Shown: positions 17,267 through 26,457 of the stretch, piece by piece
Layout: each line of letters starts with the position of its first letter
Position numbering within the stretch: the stretch's first letter is position 1
Assembly: GCF_001428605.1 (NCBI RefSeq)
Contig: NZ_LMID01000015.1
Location: 207,591-271,590 of the forward strand
DNA length: 64,000 nt
Origin: Sphingomonas sp. Root720
GTDB lineage: Bacteria; Pseudomonadota; Alphaproteobacteria; Sphingomonadales; Sphingomonadaceae
Direction: 5' to 3'
Made by a program: the position numbers and the translations under genes
Notes under the pieces: model-generated
Told to the model about the DNA's origin: nothing
The model's input: the letters and a program-made list of their open reading frames with translations, nothing else
The model's database searches: none

Positions 17267-17284
17267 TCACATTGTAATGTGATT
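17265..17284. promoter_or_regulatory. Operator-like 20-bp palindrome upstream of HTH-RibB
   Basis: aatcacatt-gt-aatgtgatt is a perfect dyad in an AT-rich 59-bp gap, overlapping the end of the ribE stop codon and ~41 bp before the ribB ATG. A related half-site (tgatgtgat) recurs at about 17308-17316. The form and place fit a repressor binding site. The downstream product carries an HTH, which makes autoregulation an attractive but unproven idea. It could instead be a weak internal hairpin. Confidence 0.5.
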
Positions 17285-17325
17285 CTATTGTTGAGACGCA
17301 TATTTTGATGTGATATTCGCATCGC

Positions 17326-18600
17326 ATGAGCACCGAACTGATCGAACGCATTCGCGAAGCCGTCGCCGGGCGCGGCGTATCCCGCTCCGGCATCGCCCGG
17401 GCCGCCGGCCTCCACCCCAATTCGCTGCGGTCGCTCGACGACCCCGACTGGAACCCCACCGCCGAGACGCTGAAGAAGCTCGAAAGCTATCTGTCCTATT
17501 CGGGCCTGTCGCCGATCGAGGAGATCATCGACGAGGCGCGCAACGGCCGGATGTTTATCCTGGTCGACGACGAGGACCGGGAGAATGAGGGCGACCTGAT
17601 CATCCCCGCGCAGATGGCGACCCCCGACGCGATCAACTTCATGGCCAAATATGGCCGCGGCCTGATCTGCCTGTCGCTGACCCATGAGCGCGTCGAGCAG
17701 CTCAGCCTGCCGCTGATGAGCCGCAACAACGGCACCCGGCACGAAACCGCCTTCACCGTTTCGATCGAGGCGCGCGACGGCGTCACCACCGGCATCTCGG
17801 CCGCCGACCGCGCGCGCACCGTCGCGGTGGCGATCGACGCCGCCAAGGGGCCCGAGCATATCGTCACGCCGGGCCATGTCTTCCCGCTGGTCGCCAAGCC
17901 CGGCGGCGTGCTGGTCCGCGCCGGCCACACCGAAGCGGCGGTCGACGTCGCGCGGCTCGCGGGCCTCAACCCGTCGGGGGTGATCTGCGAGATCATGGAC
18001 GACGACGGGACGATGGCGCGCATGGATTCGCTGGTCGAGTTCGCGCGCACCCACAAGCTGAAGATCGGCACGATCCGCGACCTGATCGCCTATCGCCGCA
18101 AGCACGACCATCTCGTCGAGAAGCGCGCCGAGGCACGCTTCAACAGCCGCTGGGGCGGCGAGTGGAAGCTGATGACCTTCTACAACAAGGCGACCGGCAC
18201 CGAGCAGACCGCGCTGGTCAAGGGTCATATCGACCCGGACAAGCCGACCCTGGTGCGCATGCACATGCTGTCGCCCTTCACCGACGTCTATGGCGAGACC
18301 AGTGCGCGGTCCGGCCTCATCGAGCGGTCGATGGAGATGATCGCCGAAGAGGGCGCCGGCGTACTCGTCATCCTCAACCGACCGTTCAGCGGCTGGATGA
18401 GCCGTGCGGTCGAGGCCCGCGACAAGGGCGACGCCGCGGCGATGGACGAGCTGCGCGACTATGGCGTCGGCGCGCAGATCCTGACCGAGCTCGGGGTGCA
18501 CGACATGGTGCTGCTCACCAATTCGCACCACACGCTGATCGCGCTGGACGGCTATGGCCTGTCGGTCGTAGGCGAGCGGCCGATCCTTCCGGCGGAATAG
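17326..18600 (+). CDS. ribB: 3,4-dihydroxy-2-butanone 4-phosphate synthase with N-terminal HTH and degenerate GTP cyclohydrolase II domain
   Basis: Three regions are seen in 424 residues. Residues 1-58 are an XRE-like helix-turn-helix ([20 protein letters not shown]). Residues ~62-265 are a complete RibB domain with [10 protein letters not shown] (81-90) and [13 protein letters not shown], which makes the four-carbon riboflavin precursor from ribulose 5-phosphate. The remainder has the GTP cyclohydrolase II fold ([24 protein letters not shown]), but the three zinc Cys and the HRQEGRG-type catalytic segment are absent, so that activity is unlikely. A functional RibA must lie elsewhere. The HTH fusion suggests DNA binding, possibly at 17265-17284. 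Confidence 0.92.
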   Translation: MSTELIERIREAVAGRGVSRSGIARAAGLHPNSLRSLDDPDWNPTAETLKKLESYLSYSGLSPIEEIIDEARNGRMFILVDDEDRENEGDLIIPAQMATPDAINFMAKYGRGLICLSLTHERVEQLSLPLMSRNNGTRHETAFTVSIEARDGVTTGISAADRARTVAVAIDAAKGPEHIVTPGHVFPLVAKPGGVLVRAGHTEAAVDVARLAGLNPSGVICEIMDDDGTMARMDSLVEFARTHKLKIGTIRDLIAYRRKHDHLVEKRAEARFNSRWGGEWKLMTFYNKATGTEQTALVKGHIDPDKPTLVRMHMLSPFTDVYGETSARSGLIERSMEMIAEEGAGVLVILNRPFSGWMSRAVEARDKGDAAAMDELRDYGVGAQILTELGVHDMVLLTNSHHTLIALDGYGLSVVGERPILPAE

Positions 18601-18611
18601 AAAGCGAAACC

Positions 18612-19034
18612 ATGGCCAAGCTCCTCATCGTCGAAGCGCGCTTCTACGACCATCTCAACGATCTACTGCTCGACGGCGCCCGCACCGCGATCGAGGAGGC
18701 CGGCCACAAGCATGAGACGGTCACCGTCCCCGGCGCGCTCGAGGTGCCGGGCGCTATCGCGATGGCGGCGGAAAGCGGCCGTTATGACGGCTTCGTCGCG
18801 CTGGGCGTGATCATCCGCGGCGAAACCTATCATTTCGAGGTGGTCTCGAACGAGAGCGCGCGCGGCCTGATGGCGCTGTCGATGGACAGCCTCGCGATCG
18901 GCAACGGCATCCTCACCGTCGAGAACGAGGACCAGGCCCTCGCCCGCGCCCGCCGTACCGAGAAGGACAAGGGCGGCGAGGCGGCGAAGGCCGCGCTGCG
19001 CATGATGGAGCTGCGCGAGAAATTCGGCGGCTGA
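18612..19034 (+). CDS. ribH: 6,7-dimethyl-8-ribityllumazine synthase
   Basis: This 140-residue lumazine synthase contains the substrate-binding segment [14 protein letters not shown] and the catalytic loop [14 protein letters not shown] with the conserved His. It joins the RibD product with the RibB product; the result is used by RibE. The ATG follows the ribB stop by 11 bases. Last gene of the riboflavin operon; nusB, often next in other genomes, is absent. Confidence 0.97.
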   Translation: MAKLLIVEARFYDHLNDLLLDGARTAIEEAGHKHETVTVPGALEVPGAIAMAAESGRYDGFVALGVIIRGETYHFEVVSNESARGLMALSMDSLAIGNGILTVENEDQALARARRTEKDKGGEAAKAALRMMELREKFGG

Positions 19035-19057
19035 CCGGGCCTATCGGCGACAGGCAA

Positions 19058-19085
19058 CCGTCATCCCGCTTTCGCCGGATGACGG
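19058..19085. repeat. Palindromic repeat / possible terminator after ribH
   Basis: ccgtcatcc...ggatgacgg makes a 9-bp stem with a 10-bp loop (cgctttcgcc) 24 bases after the ribH stop. The gtcat and tttcgc words match the dispersed repeat family seen at 6522-7039. It may end the riboflavin transcript. Confidence 0.55.
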
Positions 19086-19136
19086 TGAGAAAAGGCGACG
19101 ATCGCAGCCCACGCCCCGGATCGGGTGGGCATTGGC

Positions 19137-20192
19137 TCACGCCACCCTGGGATAGTCGATATAGCCTTCGGGCCCCTGGGCGTAGAAGGTCGCGACCTCG
19201 GCCCTTGCGATCGGCAGTCCCCGGGCGAAGTGCAGGGGCAAGTCCGGATTGGCGATGAACGGCCTGCCGAAGCTCACCGCGTCGGCCGCCCCGCTGTCGA
19301 GCGCGGCCTGCGCGCCCGCCGCGTCATAGCCCGCATTGACGATGAACGGCCCCGCAAAGGCCTTCCGCATCGCCGGCCCGACCGGAGGGTGGGCGAGCCC
19401 GCCCGGCTCGCGAATCTCGAGGAAGGCGATGCCGATGTCGGACAGCAGTTCCGCCGCCGCGGTGAACAGCGGCTCGGGGTCGCTGTCGTCGACGCCCTGG
19501 ATCTCGCCGTTGGGCGACAGCCGCACGCCGGTCCGACCGGCGCCGATCGCATCGGTCACCGCGCGGGTCACCTCGCCCAGCAGGCGCAGGCGGTTCTCGA
19601 TCGAACCGCCATAGACATCGTCGCGGTGGTTCGACGAATCACGGAGGAACTGGTCGATCAGATAGCCGTTCGCGGCGTGGATCTGCACCCCGTCGAAACC
19701 CGCCGCGATCGCGTTGCGCGCGGCCTGCGCATAGTCGGCGAGCAACGCAGGCACCTCGCCGATCTCCAGCGGCCGGGGCCGGGTATAGGGCTGCTTGCCT
19801 TCATAGGTCAGCGCGAGCTCGGGCGCGGTGATCGCCGAGGCGGACACCGGCTGCCGCCCGCCGATCGACGGATGGACGACCCTGCCCATATGCCAGAGCT
19901 GGCTGACGATCCGGCCGCCGGCGGCATGGACCGCGTCGGTCACCGGCCGCCAGGCCGCGACCTGCTCGTCGTTCCAGATGCCGGGCGCATAGGGCCAGCC
20001 CAGACCCGCCCGGCTTATCCCGGTCGCCTCGCTGATGATCAACCCGGCCGAGGCGCGCTGCGCATAATATTCGGCCATGATCGGCGTCGGCACCGCCTCG
20101 CGGGTCGCCCGCGCCCGGGTGAGCGGCGCCATGATGATACGGTTGCGCGCCTCGATGGCGCCAAGCCGGATCGGATCGAACAATGTCGGCAT
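19137..20192 (-). CDS. Alkene reductase, old yellow enzyme family
   Basis: This 351-residue FMN-dependent TIM-barrel reductase resembles NemA and xenobiotic reductases. It begins LFDPIRLGAIEARNRIIMAP and includes the family's FDGVQIHAANGYLIDQFLRD and DDVYGGSIENRLRLLGEV. The active-site His/Asn pair is in VQIHAANGYL. It reduces activated C=C bonds or nitro groups with NAD(P)H; the physiological substrate is unknown. It is divergent from the DMT exporter with a ~56-bp gap, so their promoters share this space. Confidence 0.92.
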   Translation of the reverse strand: MPTLFDPIRLGAIEARNRIIMAPLTRARATREAVPTPIMAEYYAQRASAGLIISEATGISRAGLGWPYAPGIWNDEQVAAWRPVTDAVHAAGGRIVSQLWHMGRVVHPSIGGRQPVSASAITAPELALTYEGKQPYTRPRPLEIGEVPALLADYAQAARNAIAAGFDGVQIHAANGYLIDQFLRDSSNHRDDVYGGSIENRLRLLGEVTRAVTDAIGAGRTGVRLSPNGEIQGVDDSDPEPLFTAAAELLSDIGIAFLEIREPGGLAHPPVGPAMRKAFAGPFIVNAGYDAAGAQAALDSGAADAVSFGRPFIANPDLPLHFARGLPIARAEVATFYAQGPEGYIDYPRVA

Positions 20193-20248
20193 GCCTGAAC
20201 CTTTCGCACTTGCGTGATGGAGGGAAAGGTAGGACGAGCCGCCGGGCT

Positions 20249-21184
20249 ATGCACCGGCCAGACCAGACAAGATTTGCTCCGCATCGCGAAAGCACGGCTG
20301 TCCTCGCCTGGGCCTATGCTGCGATGGTGGTCGGCAATGTCGCACTTGCCTTCGGCCCCTGGCTGGTGCGGCTCGCCGACGTCTCCGCGCCGTCCTCGGC
20401 CTTCTGGCGGCTCGCGCTCGCGACGCCCTTCCTGTTCCTGCTGACCCGGCTCGCCCGCCAGCCCGTCCGGCGCCTGCCGCGCGGCCTGCTCGGGGTGGTC
20501 GCGGTCGGCGGCCTGTGCTTCGCCGCCGATCTCGGCGCCTGGCATATCGGCATCCACCATACCAAGCTCGCCAATGCGACGCTGTTCGGCAATCTGGCCA
20601 GCTTCCTGCTCGCCGGCTATGTGCTGATCAGCACGCGGACCCTGCCCGATCGCTTCCAGTCGGGCGCGCTGCTCCTCGCCGCGCTCGGCACGGCGCTGCT
20701 GCTCGGCCGATCCTATCAGCTCGATACGCGCTACCTGGCCGGCGACCTGCTCTGCATTCTCGCGGGCGTGCTCTACACCGGCTATCTGATCGCGATGACC
20801 CGCGCGCGCGGGCTGCTCCAGCCGATGCCGCTGCTGCTGATCTCGACCCTCGCGGGCATGCTGCCGCTGCTGCTGTTCGCGCTGGCCGACGGCGGACGGC
20901 TGCTGCCCGGCGACTGGACGCCGCTGCTGTTGCTTGCCATCGGCAGTCAGGTGGTCGGCCAGGGGTGCATGATCTATGCGATCGGCCATCTGTCGCCGCT
21001 GGTGATCGGCCTGGGCCTGCTGACGCAGCCGTTCATCGCGGCGCTGATCGGCAGCGTCTATTATGACGAACGGCTCGGCGCGCTCGACGTCGCGGGTGGG
21101 CTCGCGATCTGCGCCGCGCTCGTGCTGGTCCGCATGGGCGGGGCTGGTCAGCGGCACCAGCCGGTCGTAGAAGCCGCTTCATGA
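20249..21184 (+). CDS. EamA/DMT-superfamily transporter
   Basis: This roughly 311-residue protein has about ten membrane segments in two EamA repeats (for example VLAWAYAAMVVGNVALAFG and VVGQGCMIYAIGHLSPLVIG). Loss of most charged residues inside helices and a short tail are typical of the drug/metabolite transporter family. Substrate unknown. I use ATG 20249 (MHRPDQ); earlier in-frame starts lack family resemblance. Its stop overlaps the COQ9 start (ATGA), so the two are coupled. Confidence 0.85.
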   Translation: MHRPDQTRFAPHRESTAVLAWAYAAMVVGNVALAFGPWLVRLADVSAPSSAFWRLALATPFLFLLTRLARQPVRRLPRGLLGVVAVGGLCFAADLGAWHIGIHHTKLANATLFGNLASFLLAGYVLISTRTLPDRFQSGALLLAALGTALLLGRSYQLDTRYLAGDLLCILAGVLYTGYLIAMTRARGLLQPMPLLLISTLAGMLPLLLFALADGGRLLPGDWTPLLLLAIGSQVVGQGCMIYAIGHLSPLVIGLGLLTQPFIAALIGSVYYDERLGALDVAGGLAICAALVLVRMGGAGQRHQPVVEAAS

Positions 21185-21843
21185 CCGCGCCGATCGACAT
21201 GACCCTGGACGAGCTGCGCATGGCGCTGGCCGACGTGCTGCCGGCCCATGCCGCCTTCGACGGCTGGGGCGATGTCGCGATCGCCGGCGCCGCGGCCGAA
21301 CTGGCCGTTCCCGCCGACCGTGCCGCGCTCTGCTTCCCGAACGGCGCGATCGACATGATCGACGCCTGGTTCGAAGGCATAGACCGCAGCATGGCGGCGA
21401 AGCTCGCCGCGCTCGACCTTCCGTCGATGAAGATCCGCGACCGCATCCGCGCCGCGGTGACGGCCCGCCTCGACGCGGCGACCCGCCATCCCGACGCATT
21501 ACGCCGCGCGCTCGCCATCCTCGCGCGCCCCGCCCATGTCGCGCACGCCGGCAAGCTCGCCTGGCGCGCGTCGGACGGCATGTGGCGCGCGATCGGCGAC
21601 GGCAGCGTCGACGTCGCCTGGTACAGCAAGCGCGCCACGCTGACCGCGCTCTACGTCGCGACGATGACGGCCTGGATGGACGACGACAGCGAAGGCTTCG
21701 CCGACACCCGCGCCTTCCTCGACCGGCGCATCGACGACGTCATGAAGATCGAGAAGCTCAAGGCGCGGTTGAAACCCGATCCCTATCGGCATTTCAGCCC
21801 GGCGCGCTTCCTGGGGCGGCTGCGCTACCGCATCGAGGGCTGA
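21181..21843 (+). CDS. COQ9 family protein (ubiquinone biosynthesis)
   Basis: This 220-residue protein is all-helical with the COQ9 pattern: an N-terminal TetR-like fold region, then the ARPAHVAHAGKLAWRASDGMWRAIGD stretch and a C-terminal DRRIDDVMKIEKLK. COQ9 binds lipid and assists COQ7-type hydroxylation in ubiquinone synthesis. It overlaps the preceding transporter by four bases. Alphaproteobacterial COQ9 homologues are usual. Confidence 0.88.
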   Translation: MTAPIDMTLDELRMALADVLPAHAAFDGWGDVAIAGAAAELAVPADRAALCFPNGAIDMIDAWFEGIDRSMAAKLAALDLPSMKIRDRIRAAVTARLDAATRHPDALRRALAILARPAHVAHAGKLAWRASDGMWRAIGDGSVDVAWYSKRATLTALYVATMTAWMDDDSEGFADTRAFLDRRIDDVMKIEKLKARLKPDPYRHFSPARFLGRLRYRIEG

Positions 21844-21875
21844 ACCCAGCTTAGTGCTGGCTTTCGCCTCTTCTT

Positions 21876-21888
21876 ATTGATAATCAAT
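21876..21888. promoter_or_regulatory. Fur-like dyad upstream of feoA
   Basis: attgat-a-atcaat is a perfect 13-bp dyad in an AT-rich island seven bases before the feoA ATG. It resembles half of a classical Fur box (GATAATGATAATC type). Iron repression of feoAB is expected from the family, but the match is by eye and partial. Confidence 0.45.
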
Positions 21889-21894
21889 CGCAGC

Positions 21895-22161
21895 ATGGAC
21901 AAGGATGCCGCACCGATCACCCTCGACAAGCTGCCGTTGAAGAGCGGGGGCGCGATCGTCGGCGTCGACTGGGACAAGCTGAGCGAGCGCGATGCCCGCC
22001 GCCTGCGCGAACTGGGGGTGGATGAGGGCGTCCCCGTCGAGAAGCTGCACAAGGGTCCGTTCGGCGTCGATCCGATCGCCTGCCGGATCGGCCGCATGAC
22101 GGTCGCGCTGCGCACCGCCCAGGCCGCCGCCATCGCCGTGGGGCCCCTCAAGAACAGATGA
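21895..22161 (+). CDS. feoA: Ferrous iron transport protein A
   Basis: This 88-residue SH3-like protein (LDKLPLKSGGAIVGVDWD ... RRLRELGVDEGVPVEKLHKG ... CRIGRMTVALRTAQAAAI) has the FeoA pattern of a small beta-barrel that associates with FeoB. The start is ATG 21895 (MDKDAAP); an in-frame TTG lies 18 bp earlier inside the Fur-like dyad. feoB begins 13 bases after its stop. Confidence 0.9.
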   Translation: MDKDAAPITLDKLPLKSGGAIVGVDWDKLSERDARRLRELGVDEGVPVEKLHKGPFGVDPIACRIGRMTVALRTAQAAAIAVGPLKNR

Positions 22162-22174
22162 ATTGCCAGAGCCG

Positions 22175-24040
22175 ATGAATCCGACACCTTTGGTCGCGCT
22201 GGCCGGCAATCCCAACGCCGGCAAAAGCGCCCTGTTCAACGCGCTGACCGGCGCCCGCCAGAAGGTGGGCAATTATCCCGGCGTCACCGTCGAGCGCAAG
22301 TCGGGCCGGATGAGCCTGGCCGACGGCCGCCCGGTTGAGCTGCTCGACCTGCCGGGCACCTACAGCCTCCAGCCTTCGAGCCCCGACGAGGCGGTGACCC
22401 ACGACGTGCTGCTGGGCAAGCAGGAAGGCGAACGCCTTCCGTCGGCGCTGCTCGTCGTGATGGACGCGACCAACCTCGACAACCATCTGCGATTCGCGCT
22501 GCAGCTGATCTCGCTGGGCCTGCCCACGGTGGTGGCGCTCAACATGATCGACATGGCCGAGCGCGACGGGCTGAGGATCGACGCCGCGAAGCTGTCGGCC
22601 GAGCTGGGCGTTCCCGTCATCCCGACCGTGGCGGTCCGCCGCAAGGGCATCGAGGAGCTGAAGGCCGCGATCGGCATGCTGTCGTCCGCCGGGGGAGCGA
22701 TTCGCATCGCCTCCGATCATCCGGCGCTGCACGAGGATATCGTCGAGCTGCAGCGCCGCGCCCGCGCGATCGCCGTCGCCGCGACGACCGAGGAGAATTT
22801 CAAGCGCCGCTGGACGCACCGCGCCGATGCGGTGGCGCTTCACCCGGTGATCGGCCCGATCCTGCTCGCGACGATCCTCTTCGTGATGTTCCAGGCGGTG
22901 TTCGCCTGGTCGGCGGTGCCGGCGGACATGATCGACACCGGCATCCAGCGGCTTCAGGCCGGCCTGGCGGCGGTAATGCCGGACGGCTTCGTCCGCTCGC
23001 TGATCAGCGAGGGACTGCTCGCCGGGGTCGGCGCGGTGGTGGTGTTCCTGCCGCAGATCCTGATCCTGTTCCTGTTCATCCTGCTGCTCGAGGCGTCGGG
23101 CTACATGGTCCGCGCCGCCTTCATCATGGACCATCTGATGGCGCGGGTGGGGCTGTCGGGGCGCGCCTTCATCCCGCTGCTGTCGTCCTTCGCCTGTGCC
23201 ATTCCCGGCATCATGGCGACGCGGACGATCGACGATCCGAAGGACCGGCTGACCACCATCCTGATCGCGCCGCTGATGACCTGCTCGGCGCGGCTGCCGG
23301 TCTATGCGGTGGTGATCGGCGCCTTCATCCCGGCGCGCGACGTCGGGCCGGGGATCGGCCTGCAGGGGCTGGTGCTGTTCTGCCTCTATGTCGCGGGCGT
23401 CGCGGGCGCGATGCTCGTCGCCTATGTCCTGCGGCGCACCGTCACCAAGGGCCCGCCGCCGGGCTTCATGATGGAGATGCCCCGCTACCAGATGCCGATC
23501 CTGCGCGACGTGGCGCTCGGCCTGTGGCAGCGCGCGGTGATCTTCCTGCGCCGCGCGGGCACGATCATCGCCTTCACCACCGCGGTGCTGTGGCTGCTCG
23601 TCTCCTACCCCAAGCCGCCCGCGGGCTACGACTTGCCGTCGATCGACTATTCGATCGCGGGACGCATCGCCAACACGATCGAACCGGTGTTCCGGCCGAT
23701 CGGCTTCAACCGCGACATGGCGCTCGCCCTGATCCCGGCGATGGCCGCGCGCGAGGTCGCGGTCTCGGCGCTCGCCACCGTCTATGCGATCGACGCCGAC
23801 GACGAAGCCGCGCAGGAACAGTCGCTGATCGACCGCCTCCAGGGCCGCTGGTCGCTGCCCACCGCGCTGGCCTTCCTCGCCTGGTTCGTGTTCGCGCCCC
23901 AGTGCATCTCGACGATCGCGGTCGTGCGACGCGAGACCAATGGCTGGAAGTGGACCGGCTTCATGCTCGCCTATCTCTTCGTCCTGGCCTATGCGGCCGC
24001 CGGCCTCACCTATTGGGCCGCGGTCGGGCTGGGGCTTTAG
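22175..24040 (+). CDS. feoB: Ferrous iron transporter B
   Basis: This 621-residue inner-membrane Fe(II) transporter has an N-terminal G domain: G1 GNPNAGKS (11-18), switch region YPGVTVERKSG, G3 DLPGTYSL and G4 NMID. A helical spacer and a membrane domain with the two Gate motifs follow (GRAFIPLLSSFACAIPGIMATRTI and ALIPAMAAREVAVSALATVYAI). It is shorter than E. coli FeoB (773) mainly in loops and tail. It forms an operon with feoA; feoC is not seen. Confidence 0.96.
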   Translation: MNPTPLVALAGNPNAGKSALFNALTGARQKVGNYPGVTVERKSGRMSLADGRPVELLDLPGTYSLQPSSPDEAVTHDVLLGKQEGERLPSALLVVMDATNLDNHLRFALQLISLGLPTVVALNMIDMAERDGLRIDAAKLSAELGVPVIPTVAVRRKGIEELKAAIGMLSSAGGAIRIASDHPALHEDIVELQRRARAIAVAATTEENFKRRWTHRADAVALHPVIGPILLATILFVMFQAVFAWSAVPADMIDTGIQRLQAGLAAVMPDGFVRSLISEGLLAGVGAVVVFLPQILILFLFILLLEASGYMVRAAFIMDHLMARVGLSGRAFIPLLSSFACAIPGIMATRTIDDPKDRLTTILIAPLMTCSARLPVYAVVIGAFIPARDVGPGIGLQGLVLFCLYVAGVAGAMLVAYVLRRTVTKGPPPGFMMEMPRYQMPILRDVALGLWQRAVIFLRRAGTIIAFTTAVLWLLVSYPKPPAGYDLPSIDYSIAGRIANTIEPVFRPIGFNRDMALALIPAMAAREVAVSALATVYAIDADDEAAQEQSLIDRLQGRWSLPTALAFLAWFVFAPQCISTIAVVRRETNGWKWTGFMLAYLFVLAYAAAGLTYWAAVGLGL

Positions 24041-24166
24041 CGGCGGACGACGTCGCGGGCCTTGCACGGCCCCGGCGTGCGCGCTACCCGGCATGTCTTG
24101 CCGATGTTCGTTCGAAGCCGCCCGAGGGGCGGTCCCGACGCCGGCCGAACCCTTAAGGAGAATGCC

Positions 24167-24727
24167 GTGGCAGGCAGCGTGAACAAGGTCATCCTGGTCG
24201 GCAATCTGGGTCGCGACCCCGAATCGCGGAGCTTCCAGAACGGCGGCAAGGTGGTGAACCTGCGCGTCGCCACCTCGGAGCAGTGGAAGGATCGCAACAC
24301 CGGCGAGCGCAAGGACCGCACCGAATGGCATTCGGTCGCGATCTTCAACGAAGCGCTCGCGGGTATTGCCGAACGCTATCTGCGCAAGGGCAGCAAGGTC
24401 TATCTGGAGGGCCAGCTGCAGACCCGCAAATGGACCGACCAGCAGGGCCAGGAGCGCTATTCGACCGAGGTCGTCCTGCAGGGCTTCAACGCGGTGATGG
24501 TCCTGCTCGACCGCGCCGAAGGCGGCGGAACGGGCGGCGGCGGCGCGATGGGCGGTGCGGGCGGTTCCGGTGGCGGCTGGGGCGATGATGACGGCTATGG
24601 CGGCGGCGCTGGCGGCGGCGGCGGCAATTTCGGCGGCGGCAGCCGGGGCGGGGCGAGCGGTGCCGGTGCCGCGCGCAAGTCCGACCCGTTCGACGCGGGC
24701 GATCTCGACGACGACGTTCCGTTCTGA
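24167..24727 (+). CDS. ssb: Single-stranded DNA-binding protein
   Basis: This 186-residue protein has an OB-fold N-terminal domain ([47 protein letters not shown]), a Gly-rich linker ([14 protein letters not shown]) and the acidic tip DLDDDVPF that recruits repair and replication proteins. The start is GTG 24167, well placed after aaggag. It acts as a tetramer coating ssDNA. Monocistronic. Confidence 0.98.
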   Translation: MAGSVNKVILVGNLGRDPESRSFQNGGKVVNLRVATSEQWKDRNTGERKDRTEWHSVAIFNEALAGIAERYLRKGSKVYLEGQLQTRKWTDQQGQERYSTEVVLQGFNAVMVLLDRAEGGGTGGGGAMGGAGGSGGGWGDDDGYGGGAGGGGGNFGGGSRGGASGAGAARKSDPFDAGDLDDDVPF

Positions 24728-24900
24728 TCGGGCCACCCGGTCCGGCGTTCCCGTCCCGCTCTGTACCGGCCCCCAGGACGGCCAAGCGACGGGCCCTGCC
24801 GAATCAGGGACGAACCGATCACGATAAAGGCTTCGATGTCGCGTAGGCAGTTGATCGACTGTGACGGGGGCGTATTTTCTCGCGATGAACAATCTCACCC

Positions 24901-26457
24901 GTGCCGGACGATGAGATGACGCCCCCCACGCCGGTCCTTCGGTCCCCCCCTTTTCCGGGCACCTCACCCGCCGTCGCGGCGGTAAGCCGCGCCGTGCCGC
25001 CGCGCGCCGTGCGCGCCGCGCTTTCGGCGCCGGAGATCGAGCGCGCCCGCCGGCTGGCCGAGCGGATCGTCGCCGAACGGATCGGCGGCGCCTTCTGGAT
25101 ACCCGGCGCAGCCAACGCGTGGACGAGGATCGCCCAGGGATCGCCGATCGCCGCGCGGGGCGACGACGAAGCCGGGCTGCTCGCCTGGATGGCGGGGGTC
25201 GAGGTCGACTGGCTGGGCGACGGCCGCTTTGCCGACATCGCCCGCGACGGCGCCCCCGACGCGCTCGAGCGCGCGATCTTCACCTGGCTGATCGATGCCA
25301 CCGATTATCGCGACCCCTATTCGGACCGGCCGGTTTCGATCGAGGCGGCGGTCGAGCAGCTCGCCTTCTGGCGTCAGACGATCGATCATAATCGCGGCAT
25401 CGCCGTCGCCGCCGGCATCGCGGGCTGGAAGCGGCGCGAGGTGGGAGCGATGCTGTGGCCGGGCGAGGCGCTGCACTTCGCCCGCTCGGCGGCCGACGCC
25501 ACCCGGGCGGCGCGCACGGCCGGCGGCATGATCGCGGTCTGGCCGTCGAAGGCACCGCGCGGACTCGACGCAGAGGCCGCCGCGCACGGCATCGCGGTCC
25601 ATCCGGTCGAGGACGGTTTCCTGCGCTCGACCGGGCTCGGCAGCGATTGCCACCCGCCCCACTCGATCATTCTCGATCGCGAGGGGCTCCACCTCGACCC
25701 GGGCCGGCCGTCCGAGCTGGAGCGGCTGATCGGCACCCCGATCGACAATCCGGTGCTGATCGCGCGCGCCGAACGGCTGATGCGCGACCTGGTCGAAAAG
25801 GGGATCAGCAAATATGCCAGCGGCGGGCGCCCCTTCGAGCGCCCCGCCCCCGGCCGCCGGCTGGTGCTCGTCACCGGCCAGGTCGAGGACGATCTGTCGG
25901 TCCGCCTCGGCAGGGCCGGGGTCGACGGCAATCTCGACCTGATCCGCCGCGCGCGCGCCGCCGAACCCGATGCCTTCCTGATCTTCAAGCCCCATCCCGA
26001 CGTCGATGCCGGCCATCGGCGCGGGGCCGTTCCCGACGCCGAGGCGCTCCGCCATGTCGATTTGGTCCTCCGCGACGTGCCGATGGCCTCGCTGCTCGAC
26101 AGCGTCGATGCCGTCCATGTGCTAACGTCGCTCTCGGGCTTCGAGGCCCTGATCCGCGGCTGCGAGGTTGTTACGCATGGGCAACCCTTCTATGCAGGTT
26201 GGGGATTGACGCGAGACATGGCGCCGCCCATTGAACGGCGCAGGGGCCGCAATGTAACAAAGGCGCAGCTTGTGGCGGCAACCTTGATCCTCTACCCGCG
26301 CTATCTCGATCCGGTCACGAAACTCCCCTGCCCTCCCGAAATATTGGTCGAGCGGCTCGCGGCCCAGCCGCTTCCCCAGGAAACCGTCCTGACCCGGTTG
26401 CGGCGCCTGCAAGGCTGGCTGCGGCGCGGCATTGCCGCCGCGGGAGGCCGGGCATGA
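24901..26457 (+). CDS. kpsC: Capsule polysaccharide lipid-linker Kdo transferase, KpsC-like
   Basis: The 518-residue protein resembles the KpsC family of beta-Kdo glycosyltransferases, which build the poly-Kdo linker on a lipid for group 2 capsules. Family-like segments are VEDGFLRSTGLGS, LVTGQVEDDLSVRLG, FKPHPDVDAGH, LTSLSGFEALIRG and GQPFYAGWGLT. Canonical KpsC has two such modules (~670 residues); here one module is clear and the first half is weak. GTG 24901 opens the frame; ATG 24916 is an alternative. It overlaps kpsS by four bases. No other capsule export gene is nearby. Confidence 0.85.
   Translation: MPDDEMTPPTPVLRSPPFPGTSPAVAAVSRAVPPRAVRAALSAPEIERARRLAERIVAERIGGAFWIPGAANAWTRIAQGSPIAARGDDEAGLLAWMAGVEVDWLGDGRFADIARDGAPDALERAIFTWLIDATDYRDPYSDRPVSIEAAVEQLAFWRQTIDHNRGIAVAAGIAGWKRREVGAMLWPGEALHFARSAADATRAARTAGGMIAVWPSKAPRGLDAEAAAHGIAVHPVEDGFLRSTGLGSDCHPPHSIILDREGLHLDPGRPSELERLIGTPIDNPVLIARAERLMRDLVEKGISKYASGGRPFERPAPGRRLVLVTGQVEDDLSVRLGRAGVDGNLDLIRRARAAEPDAFLIFKPHPDVDAGHRRGAVPDAEALRHVDLVLRDVPMASLLDSVDAVHVLTSLSGFEALIRGCEVVTHGQPFYAGWGLTRDMAPPIERRRGRNVTKAQLVAATLILYPRYLDPVTKLPCPPEILVERLAAQPLPQETVLTRLRRLQGWLRRGIAAAGGRA

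Noticed and set aside
17326-18600. Calling this a bifunctional RibBA
   Set aside because: The C-terminal domain keeps the fold but not the three Cys zinc ligands or the catalytic HRQEGRG segment, so GTP cyclohydrolase II activity is not supported.
22148-24967. Very long open frames opposite feoB/ssb, also opposite the AsmA-like gene (7635-10013) and opposite phoX (44514-47024)
   Set aside because: They are antisense frames kept open by high GC. Their translations are Arg/Gly/His/Asp-rich with no family resemblance, while the opposite strand encodes clear proteins.
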